Assembly (NCBI GenBank): GCA_949752735.1
Contig: OX457037.1
Span: 34,887,956 to 34,951,955, forward strand
Length of the DNA: 64,000 nt
Origin: Lumbricus terrestris
Taxonomy: Eukaryota; Annelida; Clitellata; Crassiclitellata; Lumbricidae
Direction of reading: 5' to 3'
The position numbers were made by a program, and so were the translations under genes. The notes beneath the pieces were generated by a model that did not search any database, was not told the origin of the DNA, and saw only the letters and a program-made list of their open reading frames with translations. Below, one piece after another: positions 44,633 to 56,006 of the stretch (the first letter of the stretch is position 1; each line of letters starts with the position of its first letter).

Positions 44633-45750
44633 CCATATACATAGAGATACATATACATGCATACATCTTTTGCATTCTCCTCACACGTGCATCCGTCCCT
44701 CTCCTTTTCCCGGAACAGATCCAGTATCACAAACAACATATAATATTGTATACGTATATCGAAACAGGACAGGTGTCGCCATCTATTAGATGCACAATTC
44801 TCTTGTCAACAGATTCAGTATGTGCACGCTCTCTTGTTGCATCCGGATAGGATGGCATTCTAGACAGAGCAAGTTGTTATAAGTGATATCATTTTCAGTG
44901 CATTTCGCCTGTAGGCCTATACTGTGTGCATGCCTTATACGCGAAACACACAAATCTCTGTGGCAGGGCATGCAGTAAAAACAGCTAGTTAAGTACTTAA
45001 GAGTGTAGGCCTTAATGGCGTGGGCGTGTAGATGGGAGTGCTATAATTAAATAGGCCTAGGCATAAATCAGCGCGAATGATACAGACCGCGAGAAACCAT
45101 ATACATACAGTATATACATCAAGTATGTATGCATAATTGCATAATTATGTGCAATATTGGCCAAATTAATAGGAATTTGTTGCTGTTTTGCTATAATATG
45201 CCTTGACCACACAATACCGTATACTTTAATAATATAGCCTATACCATAGGCCTAATTCGATCTCTGCCGTCACTTTATATATTCAAACGAGAGTTTTGAG
45301 CCTACGTTCAACAAGGAGGATAAGTCAAACATCCTATAAGGAACTACACTTTAGTACCGGTATATAAATTCATCGTTATTTTGGAGTGTGCACTCAATTG
45401 TATTTCGTCGCCTCAGAATTAGCTTCGCGTATCTCCATTTTTTCAAAATCGAGTTTAGACTTGATTTGTAGCAAAAAATTGCTTCTCTTTCATCACTTTT
45501 ATTCGTTAGGATCTCGAGATAAGACAAGTCGTTTTAAAGATATTCACCAAAAACTAACTGTCGTAGGCTATGTCCATGTTCAGGTTTGTTTGGTCGTAGG
45601 CCTATACCTCCAATTTTCACATGTATTTTTTCCGTAAAAATTTTACCAAAACTTCAACCTCGATTATCTCAATGGGGTTGAGATAGGCGAAGATAATTCT
45701 CAGGCGACGAGATTTCAAGCAGTAACAAGCTACTGCAGAACTGGATATAC
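44633..45750. other. No gene recognised
   Basis: AT-rich with several TAGGCCTA palindromes (near 44913, 45052, 45248 and 45598). No gene is supported. Confidence 0.45.
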
Positions 45751-45758
45751 GACAACAT

Positions 45759-46016
45759 CAGTGGCGGCGCCAGGATTTCAGTTTTTGGGGGGGCCTGAAT
45801 TTGCGGGAGAAAATTTCCCGTTTTCAGTCGACAAAATTTCAGACGGCCTCTTTTTTTAGTCATTTGGTTGTAATCTCGGGAAATGGGTTCTTTTTCGTAT
45901 CCGCCAAACTGTCTGCTAAACCTCGTGCGTATCTTTCATTTTTACATGGAAAGAAATGGTTCCACTTTTTTTTAGGGAGCTTAGCCCCCCCTAACCCTCC
46001 CTTAGCGCCGCTACTG
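45759..46016. mobile_element. hAT-type MITE (CAGTGGCGGCGCC family)
   Basis: The left end is CAGTGGCGGCGCCAGGATTT and the right end TTAGCGCCGCTACTG. Perfect 8-bp duplication GACAACAT (45751-45758, 46017-46024). It is related to 57389 and 61875. No transposase. Confidence 0.9.
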
Positions 46017-46024
46017 GACAACAT

Positions 46025-47047
46025 GCTACTGAATTACCGATGAACATACGACAAAGTTTTTTTTATAAATTCGAAGCTACAGTACCGTATGTCTTTTTTT
46101 ACAACATTTTCCAAATTTCACAAAAACCATATGTAGCCCACTATGTAGCCTATGTATGTATGTATGTATGCAATTAGATGTATGTATGTAGCTATGTAGC
46201 CTATGTACGTGTGTATGTATGCATTCTAAGTTTCATTTTAATTTCAATGCAACATCCCTTAATCAAAGCCGATGCTTTAATATGACGTCTTTGCCTGAAG
46301 TTTTATTGCACTGAATGTCTCTTTTTTGCGTCCAAAGTTCCGAAACTTCTATCGTTTTTCTCGGAATTCACGAAACTGGAGATACGCGAAAATAATTCTC
46401 AGGCGACGATTTGTTTATATTACTACAATATTTTTGCTCTGTTTTCCCAAATTCATCACTTTTCGCATGCATATATAATGCTAGATAAGGGCTTGTTAAT
46501 TTGTTATTCTGTTACTACATCACACAGTTGACCGTGATGCATCGTTCCAAACCATGGTACATGTATGCTCTCAGGTGGCAATGGTTTCAGCCCCTTTTGG
46601 GTTTCATATATATAGCTGCGCTAAACAACGAATTTTATGTTATTGCGACTGTCAGGTGTTATGTTATGTGTGTATGTAGGCCTACATGTACATATCGTAT
46701 GTATGGATGTATGAATGTATGTATGTGTGGATGTATGTATATATGTATGTATGCATTTATATATGCATAAATATAATTATATGCATAATGCATGTATTTA
46801 TGTATACGATTTTTGTTGTTGGCGTCCTTCGACTTCTGTGGCTTTGCTTATCTAAGGTCAACCAGACTCAACCTTCATCTGGCGATAAGTCGTAATTGCT
46901 TCGCAGCTTTTCTTCTGCTATTTATAATCTCTCGTTCCATTCTGTTCCTCGCCCTTCTCCCACACCTTCCACAGACTTTTCAAACCTCACCTTACTTCCA
47001 TATTTCACTGGGCCTATAATTATATATAATATGATACATACTACGTA

Positions 47048-47119
<72 letters not shown>

Positions 47120-47286
47120 CGGCTATAGGCCTAACTGAGGCGCCTTGGTACCGGTATAGACTATGTATAGTGTATACGCCTATACGCAAACTCCATAATG
47201 CACGCACAAAAAGAGTCAATTGGAGGAAGCCAATCGTTGAAATCTTGAACTATACATCTGATTAGTATACAATACATATAATCATA
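46025..47286. other. Spacer with TATG and AC/AT microsatellites
   Basis: TATG-rich patches lie at about 46152-46220 and 46690-46760, an (AC)n run at 47049-47094 and an (AT)n run at 47095-47119. No gene is recognised. Confidence 0.6.
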
Positions 47287-47294
47287 TATACGTC

Positions 47295-47621
47295 CAGGGG
47301 CGGATCCATGGGAGCCAATCCGGCCATGGTCCCCCATTTAGATTTTTTTAAATTTTTTACCAGCTATTCTGTCCCGAAAAGTTGACTTGCCCCCCCCGAG
47401 AGTAGCTCCGTATGTCCGTGCCCCGCAGCGGCGAAGAAGGTCATCAGTATTTTGGGTGGAGGCCGGATGGGAAAAGGTATCTTTTTTGGGAAATTCGAGG
47501 CTGATGACTAAAAAAAGTCATCAGTTTTTTCAGCGGATGGAAGGCGAAATTTTTTCCCGGTTTCCCGGACCAAGACCCAAAAGTTTGGCCCCCCCATCGA
47601 AAATTTCTGTATCCGCCCTTG
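47295..47621. mobile_element. hAT-type MITE (CAGGGGCGGATCC family)
   Basis: The ends CAGGGGCGGATCCA and TGTATCCGCCCTTG are inverted repeats. Perfect 8-bp duplication TATACGTC (47287-47294 and 47622-47629). 327 bp. The 102-residue frame overlapping its right half is incidental. Confidence 0.9.
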
Positions 47622-47715
47622 TATACGTCTATAGTATAGGCCTACTGGTGGAAAAACGATTCAGATGCAATTTCTTCTCTTTCTATCTAGGCTAGTATAC
47701 TTGTAAACCCGATAT

Positions 47716-48685
47716 GGGGTCATTGCATAATTACGTAACGCTCGAGGGTGGGTGGGTGGGGTCACTGAAAACGTTACGAAACGTTACGTGGGTGGGTGGG
47801 TGAAGGGAGCTGAACGTTACGTAACGCATTGAAAAAAATTAATGAAAATTAAATTACCATCGAATGCCAGTTCAAACATGATACGATCGAAGTTAAACTT
47901 CGTGGTATTGATTCAAACGTTTTAAAACGTAACCGAAGTAGGTCTATTATCTGAAAAAGATACGGCAGCAGACGCCGGTTACATGCCAGGTCAACATTAT
48001 CTAGGCCATTCTACCGCTTGTGCAAACCGGAAATTGTTGATCCGTGATACATGCAGTATTGTAGTTTTGCCAACGATTCTGGCAACGAAACAATTAAAGC
48101 ACGTGGTGGGGCCTAACTCCTCTTGAATTTCTGACATCGAAGAACAACTTTGAAGCATATTTTACTTAGTGGACACTGGACACGAATCTTAAACATTTAA
48201 AATTGATGCTCAACAGAACTCCGCAGTATTTCTATAAATAATTACCGAATTGCCCAGACTAAGCAAATAATTAGTTCATCCATTATTTTGATGATTAATT
48301 ATTAATGAGCAATTTAGTCGGTGAAACTTTTCAGCAGTGTGTAAACTTTTACTCTTGATGCATTTAAAACATGACTATCACTTATATAAATAAAACAGTC
48401 TGCATGTTGTAGGCCTTGCATACTGTCAAATTAGCTTATAAGCCTAATTCACATAGGCTAGGCCTACTAGGCTATAATAAATTCACTATGAAAATATGAA
48501 TTACGCGCTCACATAGGCTAGGCCATATAATAGACCTAAATCTCGACTGATTTTTCGTAGCAATCGTTACGTAACGCTGGGGAGGGTGGGTGGATGGGTC
48601 AGGGGCAACGTTACGAAGCGTTACAAGGTGGGTGGGTGGGTCGAAAACGGTCAATTTCAGCGTTACGTAATTATGCAATGACCCC
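47716..48685. mobile_element. 970-bp long-TIR element with subterminal GGGTGGGTGGG
   Basis: The outer inverted repeat is GGGGTCATTGCATAATTACG plus TAACGCT at the left, with its complement at the right. TAT lies on both flanks (47713-47715 and 48686-48688), a 3-bp or TA-type duplication. Just inside, two G-rich segments with GGGTGGGTGG and CGTTACGAA (about 47738-47812 and 48580-48645) are in the same orientation at both ends, so they are direct and not inverted. No transposase frame is found. PIF/Harbinger or Tc1-like origin is possible. Confidence 0.8.
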
Positions 48686-50130
48686 TATGCACATAGTACA
48701 ACACAGCCTAATCGAAAGCACACCATGTGCATCATGAAAAAGATATCGACCCAAATGCTCAGAATGAATCAGTCATTTTATAGGATTGCATTAAATGTAT
48801 AGGTCTTCTAATAATTACATGCAAATAGACCTGTTAGGCCCATGCTATGCCCTTGTATTCGATCTCCGTTATAATGTTCAAATATTTTTAGGTATAGAGT
48901 CCTATGTGCCCCTATGCATGCTAAAAGTCATCTGCTTATTAGGCCTATGTCTGTAGCCTATAGGCTATACATCATAGTTTCAGAGGAAGAGCTATCGAAA
49001 CTGATGTTGTCAGAAACTCAGAACACATTATGTTGAATAAGATCGAAATGATGTCCAGCAGTATATTCTAACGATGGTGCACGCATGTTTCTTAGAAATA
49101 GATAGAGTGCCATTCCATCATCGTTGCTTATGACGCTGAAGTGCATGCAGAGGCACTATTATAATTTATGATATAGGGCCTACAACTCCGTCAAAATATT
49201 CAGTGATTGATAAACAACAGCCACAGGAAATGGAGATGACATATATAATATATATGTAATTATATATACTTTTGAAATATATATATATATATATATAATT
49301 TATTTTATATGTAATATATATGGTCAGTGTTTTGTTCGCCCATGCAAGTGATACTTTCAAGAAATATTTCTCTATCCATGCATGACTTCCCTTCTGTGTA
49401 TATATGCACATCTTCCAAATTTCTCTATGCCAAATCCGTTTCCATCCCAAATTGATGAGACCATTATACCCGTGGGCCGTAGCTCTCCGTCAGATATATA
49501 TTATATATATATATATATATATTATGCAATATATATATATATATATATCTTTCGCCTTGTTCCCGTCTTTAACTCTCTCTCCCCACATCGTTAAGGGTCT
49601 CAAAGATTGCTGCAGAAAATCAGTCTGAGCCATTTCCTGCGCATGCGTCGACTTCGCCCAGATTTCTGCGCAACGTCGTCTGCTGCGCGACTGTCGTCTG
49701 CGCTGCAGTCGTTGACGTCACTGATGATAAAACGACGAAAACGACACTCGCCAGATCTGCTAATCAATTGGCTATTTGATGCTTCAAGCAACCATGCTTC
49801 CTGCTATATAGGCTATATGTAGCCTACAAGTACAACAGTTGATTCCGCGAAATCTAGCATATAGGCTACTTCTTATATAATCTGGTCCTTCCTCAGGCTA
49901 CTCTATCCATCACATCTCACGCTTCCTTTTAGAAATTGAAGTAGGCTAATCTCTTCAAGAACTATTATCCTGTCTCATCTGATCCTTCTCCTTCCAATTG
50001 CATATATGCCACAAAATGCATTTAGGCCTAAAGGATCATCGGCAACTTAAGCTTAGTCTTCACCCGCTTGCTTGGGTCATAGTAGCAGTCCAAACATTGC
50101 ACTGTTTGAAAGGAATGATCAATGAAATCG
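48686..50130. other. No gene recognised; AT microsatellites
   Basis: (AT)n runs lie at about 49240-49318 and 49494-49550. Frames at 49166-49450 and 49382-49628 cross these and are unsupported. Confidence 0.5.
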
Positions 50131-50137
50131 TGTAAAA

Positions 50138-50208
50138 CAAACAAAACAAGAAAAAACAAACAAAACAAGGAAAAACAAACAAAACAAGGAAGAACAAACA
50201 AAACAAGG
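50138..50208. repeat. 19-20 bp tandem repeat (AACAAACAAAACAAGGAA)
   Basis: Four near-identical A-rich units. Confidence 0.85.
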
Positions 50209-50433
50209 AGGCTGAAGCTGTCATCAAACTACTTGGCCTAAAGGTTTTCACGTGACGCTGCTGAATTGCTGATCGAACGTTTATTTTCTCCTATGAATGT
50301 TTTCGATGAATCCGAAACAAGAAAAGAATCTGAAACGCAAAACTAATTCAGATCATTGAAGATAATCGTAAAAACATTTCGCAATCCAGGAAACTATAAT
50401 GTCTGGCAGACTGCATTGAATTGCCAGTTGCAT

Positions 50434-50712
50434 CATTCGTTCATTCATTCATTCATTCATTCATTCATTCATTCATTCATATATTCGTTCATTCATTCGT
50501 TCGTTCGTTCATTCATTCATTCATTCATTCGTTCATAAATTCATTCATACATACACGCACTCATTCATTCATTTATTCATTCACACATTCATTCATTCAT
50601 TCATTCACATATTCATTCATGCATACATGTACATACTTACATTCATGCACTCATTCATTCATTCTTTCATTCATTCATTCAATCGGTCGTTCGTTCATTC
50701 ATTGATTCGTTC
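50434..50712. repeat. (ATTC)n tetranucleotide array
   Basis: About 280 bp of ATTC with GTTC, ATAC and ACTC variants. The Ser/Phe/Ile/His frames across it are artefacts. Confidence 0.95.
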
Positions 50713-51058
50713 ACAGTAACAGCTCCGAGAGTATCTCCCAAACAATTGTCAAACATGTTGGCAGAGAACAATTAAGCTCATCAGTTGAGGAACGTTGAGA
50801 AGTAATCACTGTGTCTATGTCTGATGTGACTGACTTAATTACTTCATTACTTCTGTACTTAATAATGAACACAATTAAGCTGTCAAATCTATTGACTGCA
50901 GATTGCAGAAGGCCTACTTCGATAAATAATGCCCCATGCAACTGTGACTTGTTATACGATGCTTCTCAGCACAGTCAACTGTTATAAGGTTGATTGAGCA
51001 AAATTACTAGAATCACGTGAAATTTTGCAAAACTGTCTTCCATCGGAAAGAAGCAACG
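50713..51058. other. No gene recognised
   Basis: Unique-looking spacer up to the 8-bp duplication of the next element. Confidence 0.5.
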
Positions 51059-51066
51059 CTATAGAG

Positions 51067-51854
51067 CAGGGGTTCTCAAACTTTATTTTTATTGTACCCC
51101 CAAGTAAAAATATCGAATGATGGCGTACCCCCAGCAAAGTCAGATCCAAAACAAAATGCCATTGCGATGTTCTCTGGCAGTGACAACTAAAAGTCCATTT
51201 ACTCATTGTTGACATCGTTTATCAGAGTCTATAATCTCATCAACAATAATTTTTAAATGAAGAATATTGTTCTAGGCCTACAACCTATGTAAGAAAGAGG
51301 AAAGAACCTACCTATATGCTTGTTCAGACTAGCACAGATTTACAACATCTGGTTTACCGATAGCCTAATAGTTGTCATTTTCAAACGCAATTTTACCCCA
51401 TGTTTTTTTATAGCAAGAATATTTAACAGTTTCACCCAGATATGACATGCTGAAAGGAATCACAAAATTTAAAGTTCGACCAAAAATTAATCATTTGACC
51501 AATTCAGCTCTCTGCTATTTGAGCTCTATATTATACAGTGTGAGATATTCTGACTTTGGTACTCTCAACAATTTATACATTAGGCTTATTTGTTTCCAAA
51601 TTATAGTAATAGGCCTAAGCATAAAAATATGTTGCATGCACTGCATTGTATGCGAGTCTAATTATATGCTATGAAAGAAAGAAATGACGATACTGTTACA
51701 TGTTGCAACGTTAAAAATCACTGCTAATCAAAGAAAGATGGACACAAAGTCCAAAAACTCAAAGAAATTTTATATTTCTGGAATTTTTCGCGTACCCCTT
51801 ACCGGCACCTGGCGTACCCCTGGGGGTACGCGTACCACAGTTTGAGAACCCCTG
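51067..51854. mobile_element. hAT element remnant, 788 bp (CAGGGGTTCTCAAACT ends)
   Basis: The ends are CAGGGGTTCTCAAACTTT and CAGTTTGAGAACCCCTG. Perfect 8-bp duplication CTATAGAG (51059-51066 and 51855-51862). Subterminal GTACCCCC motifs repeat in inverted orientation at the two ends. This terminus type is widespread among animal hAT/Charlie-like elements. No transposase frame is present; a 75-residue internal frame shows no domain. Confidence 0.92.
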
Positions 51855-51984
51855 CTATAGAGGGTAGTATCAATTTTTAAATTCTTTCAGGGACAACTCC
51901 ATCAACATAATTATGTATACAGCTTTTATTTGTTGACCTATATCGATGTATGTATTATACAGGTCAATCCATGTAATACTATGA

Positions 51985-52125
51985 ATGTATGCATGTATTT
52001 ATGTGTGTGTGTGTGTGTGTTTATGTATGTATGTATGTATGCATGCATGCATGTATGTATGTATGTATGTATGTATGTATGTATGTATGTATGTATGTAT
52101 GTATGTATGTATGTATGTATGTATG

Positions 52126-52156
<31 letters not shown>

Positions 52157-52338
52157 TACATACCCTTACCCTTACCGGTAATACATACATACATACTATG
52201 TATGTATGTATGTATGTATGTATGTATGTATGTATGTATGTATGTATGTATGTATGTATGTATGTATGTATGTATGTATGTATGTATGTATGTATGTATG
52301 TATGTATGTATGTATGTATGTATGTATGTATGTATGTA

Positions 52339-52369
<31 letters not shown>

Positions 52370-52565
52370 CATACATACATACATAGTATGTATGTATGTA
52401 TGTATGTATGTATGTATGTATGTATGTATGTATGTATGTATGTATGTATGTATGTATGTATGTATGTATGTATGTATGTATGTATGTATACATGTATGCA
52501 TGTATGTATGTATGTATGTATGTATGTATGTATGTATGTATGTATGTATATATGTATGCATGTAT
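51985..52565. repeat. (TATG)n/(CATA)n array with strand switches
   Basis: TATG repeats from about 52022 are interrupted at about 52153-52196 by TAATACATACCCTTACCCTT and CATA units, resume as TATG to about 52338, switch to CATA at about 52339-52386 and return to TATG to about 52565. The opposing blocks can fold into perfect hairpins. All Met/Tyr/Val/Cys or Thr/Tyr/Ile/His frames here are artefacts. Confidence 0.95.
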
Positions 52566-52885
52566 ATAATAAAGCGCCTGTTAAGTAATCTCTGGCGGTA
52601 TCTGTTTTATGCCTGATGTAAATGACTTCCTTCTGTACTTAATAATGAACGCAAGCCATAGCTGCCAAATCATCAAGAGGACAGTATGTTGATAATAATG
52701 CTGCAATTGTGCTGTTTACACGTACAGTTGTACACTGATTGGGGTTATTCCATAATTAGACAACAGTCACTACATCCAAACTATCGTAGTATAGATGCAT
52801 TTAAAGTTTTAAACGAAGGTTGCAAATGTCTCTTTCGTCATAAGGAAAATAAATCTAGGCCTATACATTATCGAAAGTAAGAATC
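52566..52885. other. No gene recognised
   Basis: TTCTGTACTTAATAATGAAC at about 52632 also occurs near 50849 with similar flanks (ATGTGACTGACTTAATTAC / ATGTAAATGACTTCCTTCTG). This suggests a dispersed repeat of unknown kind. No gene. Confidence 0.45.
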
Positions 52886-52888
52886 TCT

Positions 52889-52890
52889 CT

Positions 52891-52948
<58 letters not shown>

Positions 52949-52988
52949 GGCAGACAGACAGACAGACAGACAGACATACAGAGAGACA
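52889..52988. repeat. (GA)n/(GACA)n array
   Basis: About 100 bp of GAGA followed by GACA repeats. Confidence 0.95.
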
Positions 52989-53674
52989 GGCAGTCTAGAC
53001 AGAGAATGAGAATAAGAATGAGAAAGGGAAGAGACAGAGGCAGAAGGATGTGTAGTTGTGTACTCTTCCATTGGTCGCAGAACGTCAAACTGTCATTAGA
53101 GCGCGGAAAACGACTGGATAAACAGGACGCCATTAGATTATACAAAAGCAGAGACGAGATTACTCGCCCACGCGGTAAAATGTCTGTACCCTGCAGCCGA
53201 ACGTGTTTGCAGAATATATCACAGGACCGTATATATTATATATACAGCAGGATTAATCGTAATGGCATTATGGCCTAAGGATTGAACGCCATCGTTAAAT
53301 ACTTCGTCCTCCCTTTTGTCGTCAGCAGCAAAGACAAAACATCACTGATCAGTTGTGACATCGCTACGATAGGGAGAGTGGGGTGGGGCGGTTGGTGGGT
53401 GGGGGTCGGTGCACATTTAACGGTTGAATCGTCTGCGTCGAGTTTATTCTGGCGGACATAACGGACCATCGAGACGATGGGTACGTTGTGGAGTAATCGG
53501 AGGGAGGAAGAAGAGGAGTAGAGGGAGGAGGAGGAGAAGGAAAAGGACGGAGGAGTAGAGGAGGAGGTTCGTTCGTTGGATTGAGTTGACTTGCACTCAG
53601 TGAATTAGGTTATTAATCAAAGTTACGGCTGCTTATATACTCTCATCGGTGCATTGCAAAATGAGATGCAGTCA
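52989..53674. other. No gene recognised; purine tract
   Basis: A GGAGGA/GAGGAG tract lies at about 53500-53567. The 90-residue frame at 53006-53278 is unsupported. Confidence 0.45.
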
Positions 53675-53800
53675 GACAGACTTATACAGACGGACAAAGA
53701 GACAGACAAACAGCCAGACATATATAGGCCTATATACATACAGACGGACAGAGAGAGACAGACAGAGAGACAGAGACAGACAGAGACAGAAAACACAGGC
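53675..53800. repeat. Imperfect (GACA)n array
   Basis: GACAGACA and GAGAGACA units interrupted by unique sequence at about 53715-53740. Confidence 0.85.
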
Positions 53801-53879
53801 AATTGCAGAGACAGAAAGAGATGGAAACAATACCCCGCGTCAGGACAGCCAAGGATCAATCCTGAGCATTTGCTTACAT

Positions 53880-54085
53880 ATAGGCCTAGGTCTGCCCTTA
53901 TGGAATGGATTTCCATCATCAGTTCGCTCTCTCCGGTGGTCTCAAAACAACTGCATTTGCTCTCGAGGTTGCACACCACACATTGGGAGAGCTTCTGAAA
54001 GGCTCTTGCTGCGAGAAGCGCATATAAATGGTCAGAAGCAATAGAATGCAATACAATACGGTAACAATACAATACCATACAATAC
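53880..54085 (+). mobile_element. LINE 3' end: ORF2 C-terminus plus family C tail
   Basis: The + strand gives LPLWNGFPSSVRSL, then in another frame LKTTAFALEVAHHTLGELL, the usual final segment of CR1/L2-like ORF2 with a frameshift. It is followed by GAGCTTCTGAAAGGCTCTTG, CGCATATAAATGGTCAGA and (ATACA)n. Confidence 0.7.
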
Positions 54086-54421
54086 TCCCAGCCAACGAAC
54101 GCGCTTTTCCCGATTAGACTCATATTTCGATCTTTTCCGTTCTCCGACAGTAACGGTTCGCCATAACTTCTCCAACCGATCCGTATCCCATAATGCTCGT
54201 CAACCCAAACGAACTGAATTCCCTCCGATTTCCGCCTATATGTTAGTCCAACTAATAGGCTAACAGTTACTATGTTCCATGGTTAATCGATTTGTTAAAT
54301 GGAAATAGTGTTTCGAGTAGGTATAAAGTTTGTTTACGAAATAATTTGCTTAATTGCGACTTAAAGAATTTAAATTATTTAAGTTAGTCAGAAAAGTGCC
54401 AAAGTAAAAGACATAGGCCTA
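54086..54421. other. No gene recognised
   Basis: AT-rich spacer. Confidence 0.5.
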
Positions 54422-54615
54422 ATTGGGTTGCGGTGGTGCAGGGTCCTTGGAGCCGGGAGGTTGCAAGTTCGAATCCAACTCAAGCCGTCACGTAAACCGA
54501 CCTTGAGCAAGTCCTGCTCATACGGTTCGGCGTGAAATTCCGATTCAGTGTCCGCGCTGTAGTCAGGAGCGCCTTTGAGCAGAGAGCTTGAAGAGTGCTT
54601 GAAGAGTGCAATGAC
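54422..54615 (+). mobile_element. Family B tRNA-derived SINE
   Basis: GCGGTGGTGCAGGGTCC head, B box GTTCGAATCC (54467-54476), the CCGATTCAGTGTCCGCG block and the CAGGAGCGCCTTTGAGCAG tail. The region between the A and B boxes is shorter than in the 20141 copy. The 3' part carries a local AGCTTGAAGAGTG duplication. Confidence 0.8.
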
Positions 54616-55077
54616 ATGTGCTCGTACATAGGTCTACATTTATAGGCCACAAAAATTATATAGTCAACATTTTCACCATTAGCCTATCGAAGACCATATG
54701 ATACTATAATAGCCTAATATAACAGCAGGAAATGTAGACGAGGTCTTTTATATTTGCTACCAAAGATGATGGCAAACAATAATAGAAGGATAGGATTTCA
54801 TGCACAAACAGAAGAGATTAAAAACCTGATATAAAAAGAATGCATGTGCAAGTGCAACTATCACGCATACCATTATTTCCGCCCAGCTGTAAACAGGAAA
54901 CAAAAGCCATCAAAGGCAGACCTGCTTGGAAAATCTCCTACTTAAAGAAAACTAATGCACCAGGCAATCTGCGCCTCATAAACTGTTTGGTAAGTCATTT
55001 ACTGGATCGGGCAGCTTTATTCAACTCTGAAGGGAACGGTCTCCAAGCAAATTATATCTTATATTTTATCATCAGAT
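54616..55077. other. No gene recognised
   Basis: The frame at 54840-55094 (84 residues) runs into a family A SINE and has no recognisable domain. Confidence 0.45.
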
Positions 55078-55140
55078 CCAGCGTTCTTGAGTAAGCTATT
55101 GCTCTGTGCTTGGTTTTCGTGGGTGCTGTAGAAAATTGTT
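55078..55140 (+). mobile_element. SINE family A fragment
   Basis: GCGTTCTTGAGTAAGCTATT and TGTGCTTGGTTTTCGTGGG match the family A core with several substitutions. Confidence 0.6.
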
Positions 55141-55369
55141 TGACCTACGATTAGACCAACGGACGATGCAATCGTTTTGTCAGATTTATAACACAACAAC
55201 TTACGAGCTTATAGCCATTATAAGCCTAGTTGGTCTGCTGTTTGTGTTTCTTTATTTTCACAAAATTTGAAAGCATCTGACTAGTTTAGGCGGGCCACTT
55301 AAAATCAGCACAGGGCTAATAGCTTGGACAAAATCATTGGTTACCTGTCGTTTCTTCTTTCAGCTATCC
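55141..55369. other. No gene recognised
   Basis: Nothing supported. Confidence 0.5.
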
Positions 55370-55440
55370 GTCCGTCTGTCTGCCTGCCTGTATGTATGTC
55401 TGTCTGTCTGTCCGTCTGTCTGTCCGTCTGTCTGTTGGCT
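55370..55440. repeat. (CTGT)n short array
   Basis: CTGT units with CCGT and CTGC variants over about 70 bp. Confidence 0.9.
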
Positions 55441-55587
55441 GACTGTCATTGTGTCTTCTGTCAGTGTCAATAGCCAACGAATGTCTGCTATTTAATAACT
55501 ATAGGTGCAATTAACCCCATAGTGCATTACAGTGCAAGTTTTAACTTGTTGCTACAATGCTACTACTCCACTCCATTTCATTTTTGC

Positions 55588-55635
55588 AGCGTCCTTCAAG
55601 TAGGCGAGCTACTCAGAGGCGCTCCCGACCCATGT
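55588..55635 (-). mobile_element. SINE/LINE 3' tail fragment
   Basis: The + strand reads GCGTCCTTCAAGTAGGCGAG and TACTCAGAGGCGCTCCCG, the complement of the family B-type 3' end. Confidence 0.7.
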
Positions 55636-56006
55636 AGCTACAGCTGGGATTGTTCACTCAGTTCACAGGAGACTGAACCGTTGAAGTCTGTGAAACAGTT
55701 TATGCTTATAAACGCGCAGCAGTGGAAGTGATTTGTAACGGAGAAGCAGGAACTCCGTAATAGTTGCAAAACACGACACCAGAGGCGGTGCAAACACGTT
55801 GCGCGACTGTATACGCTTAATACATAAACCATGCAGCACCCTTGGTATCTATGTTCCATGTCGTCGCTTTTACGCGCGCATTGATCTTGCGCTCGGAATT
55901 ACTGGGCGCACCTATAGCTGACACGCAGCGGTCATATTTCAAGCGAAATCGTCTGCAGACTGCAGACCGTCTGCTTTAGTGCTCGACATTGAACATCTTG
56001 ACTGTC
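55636..56006. other. No gene recognised
   Basis: Nothing supported. Confidence 0.5.

Noticed and set aside
51447..51674. 75-residue frame as a transposase fragment of the hAT element
   Set aside because: No BED, RNase-H-like or dimerisation motif can be seen in it.
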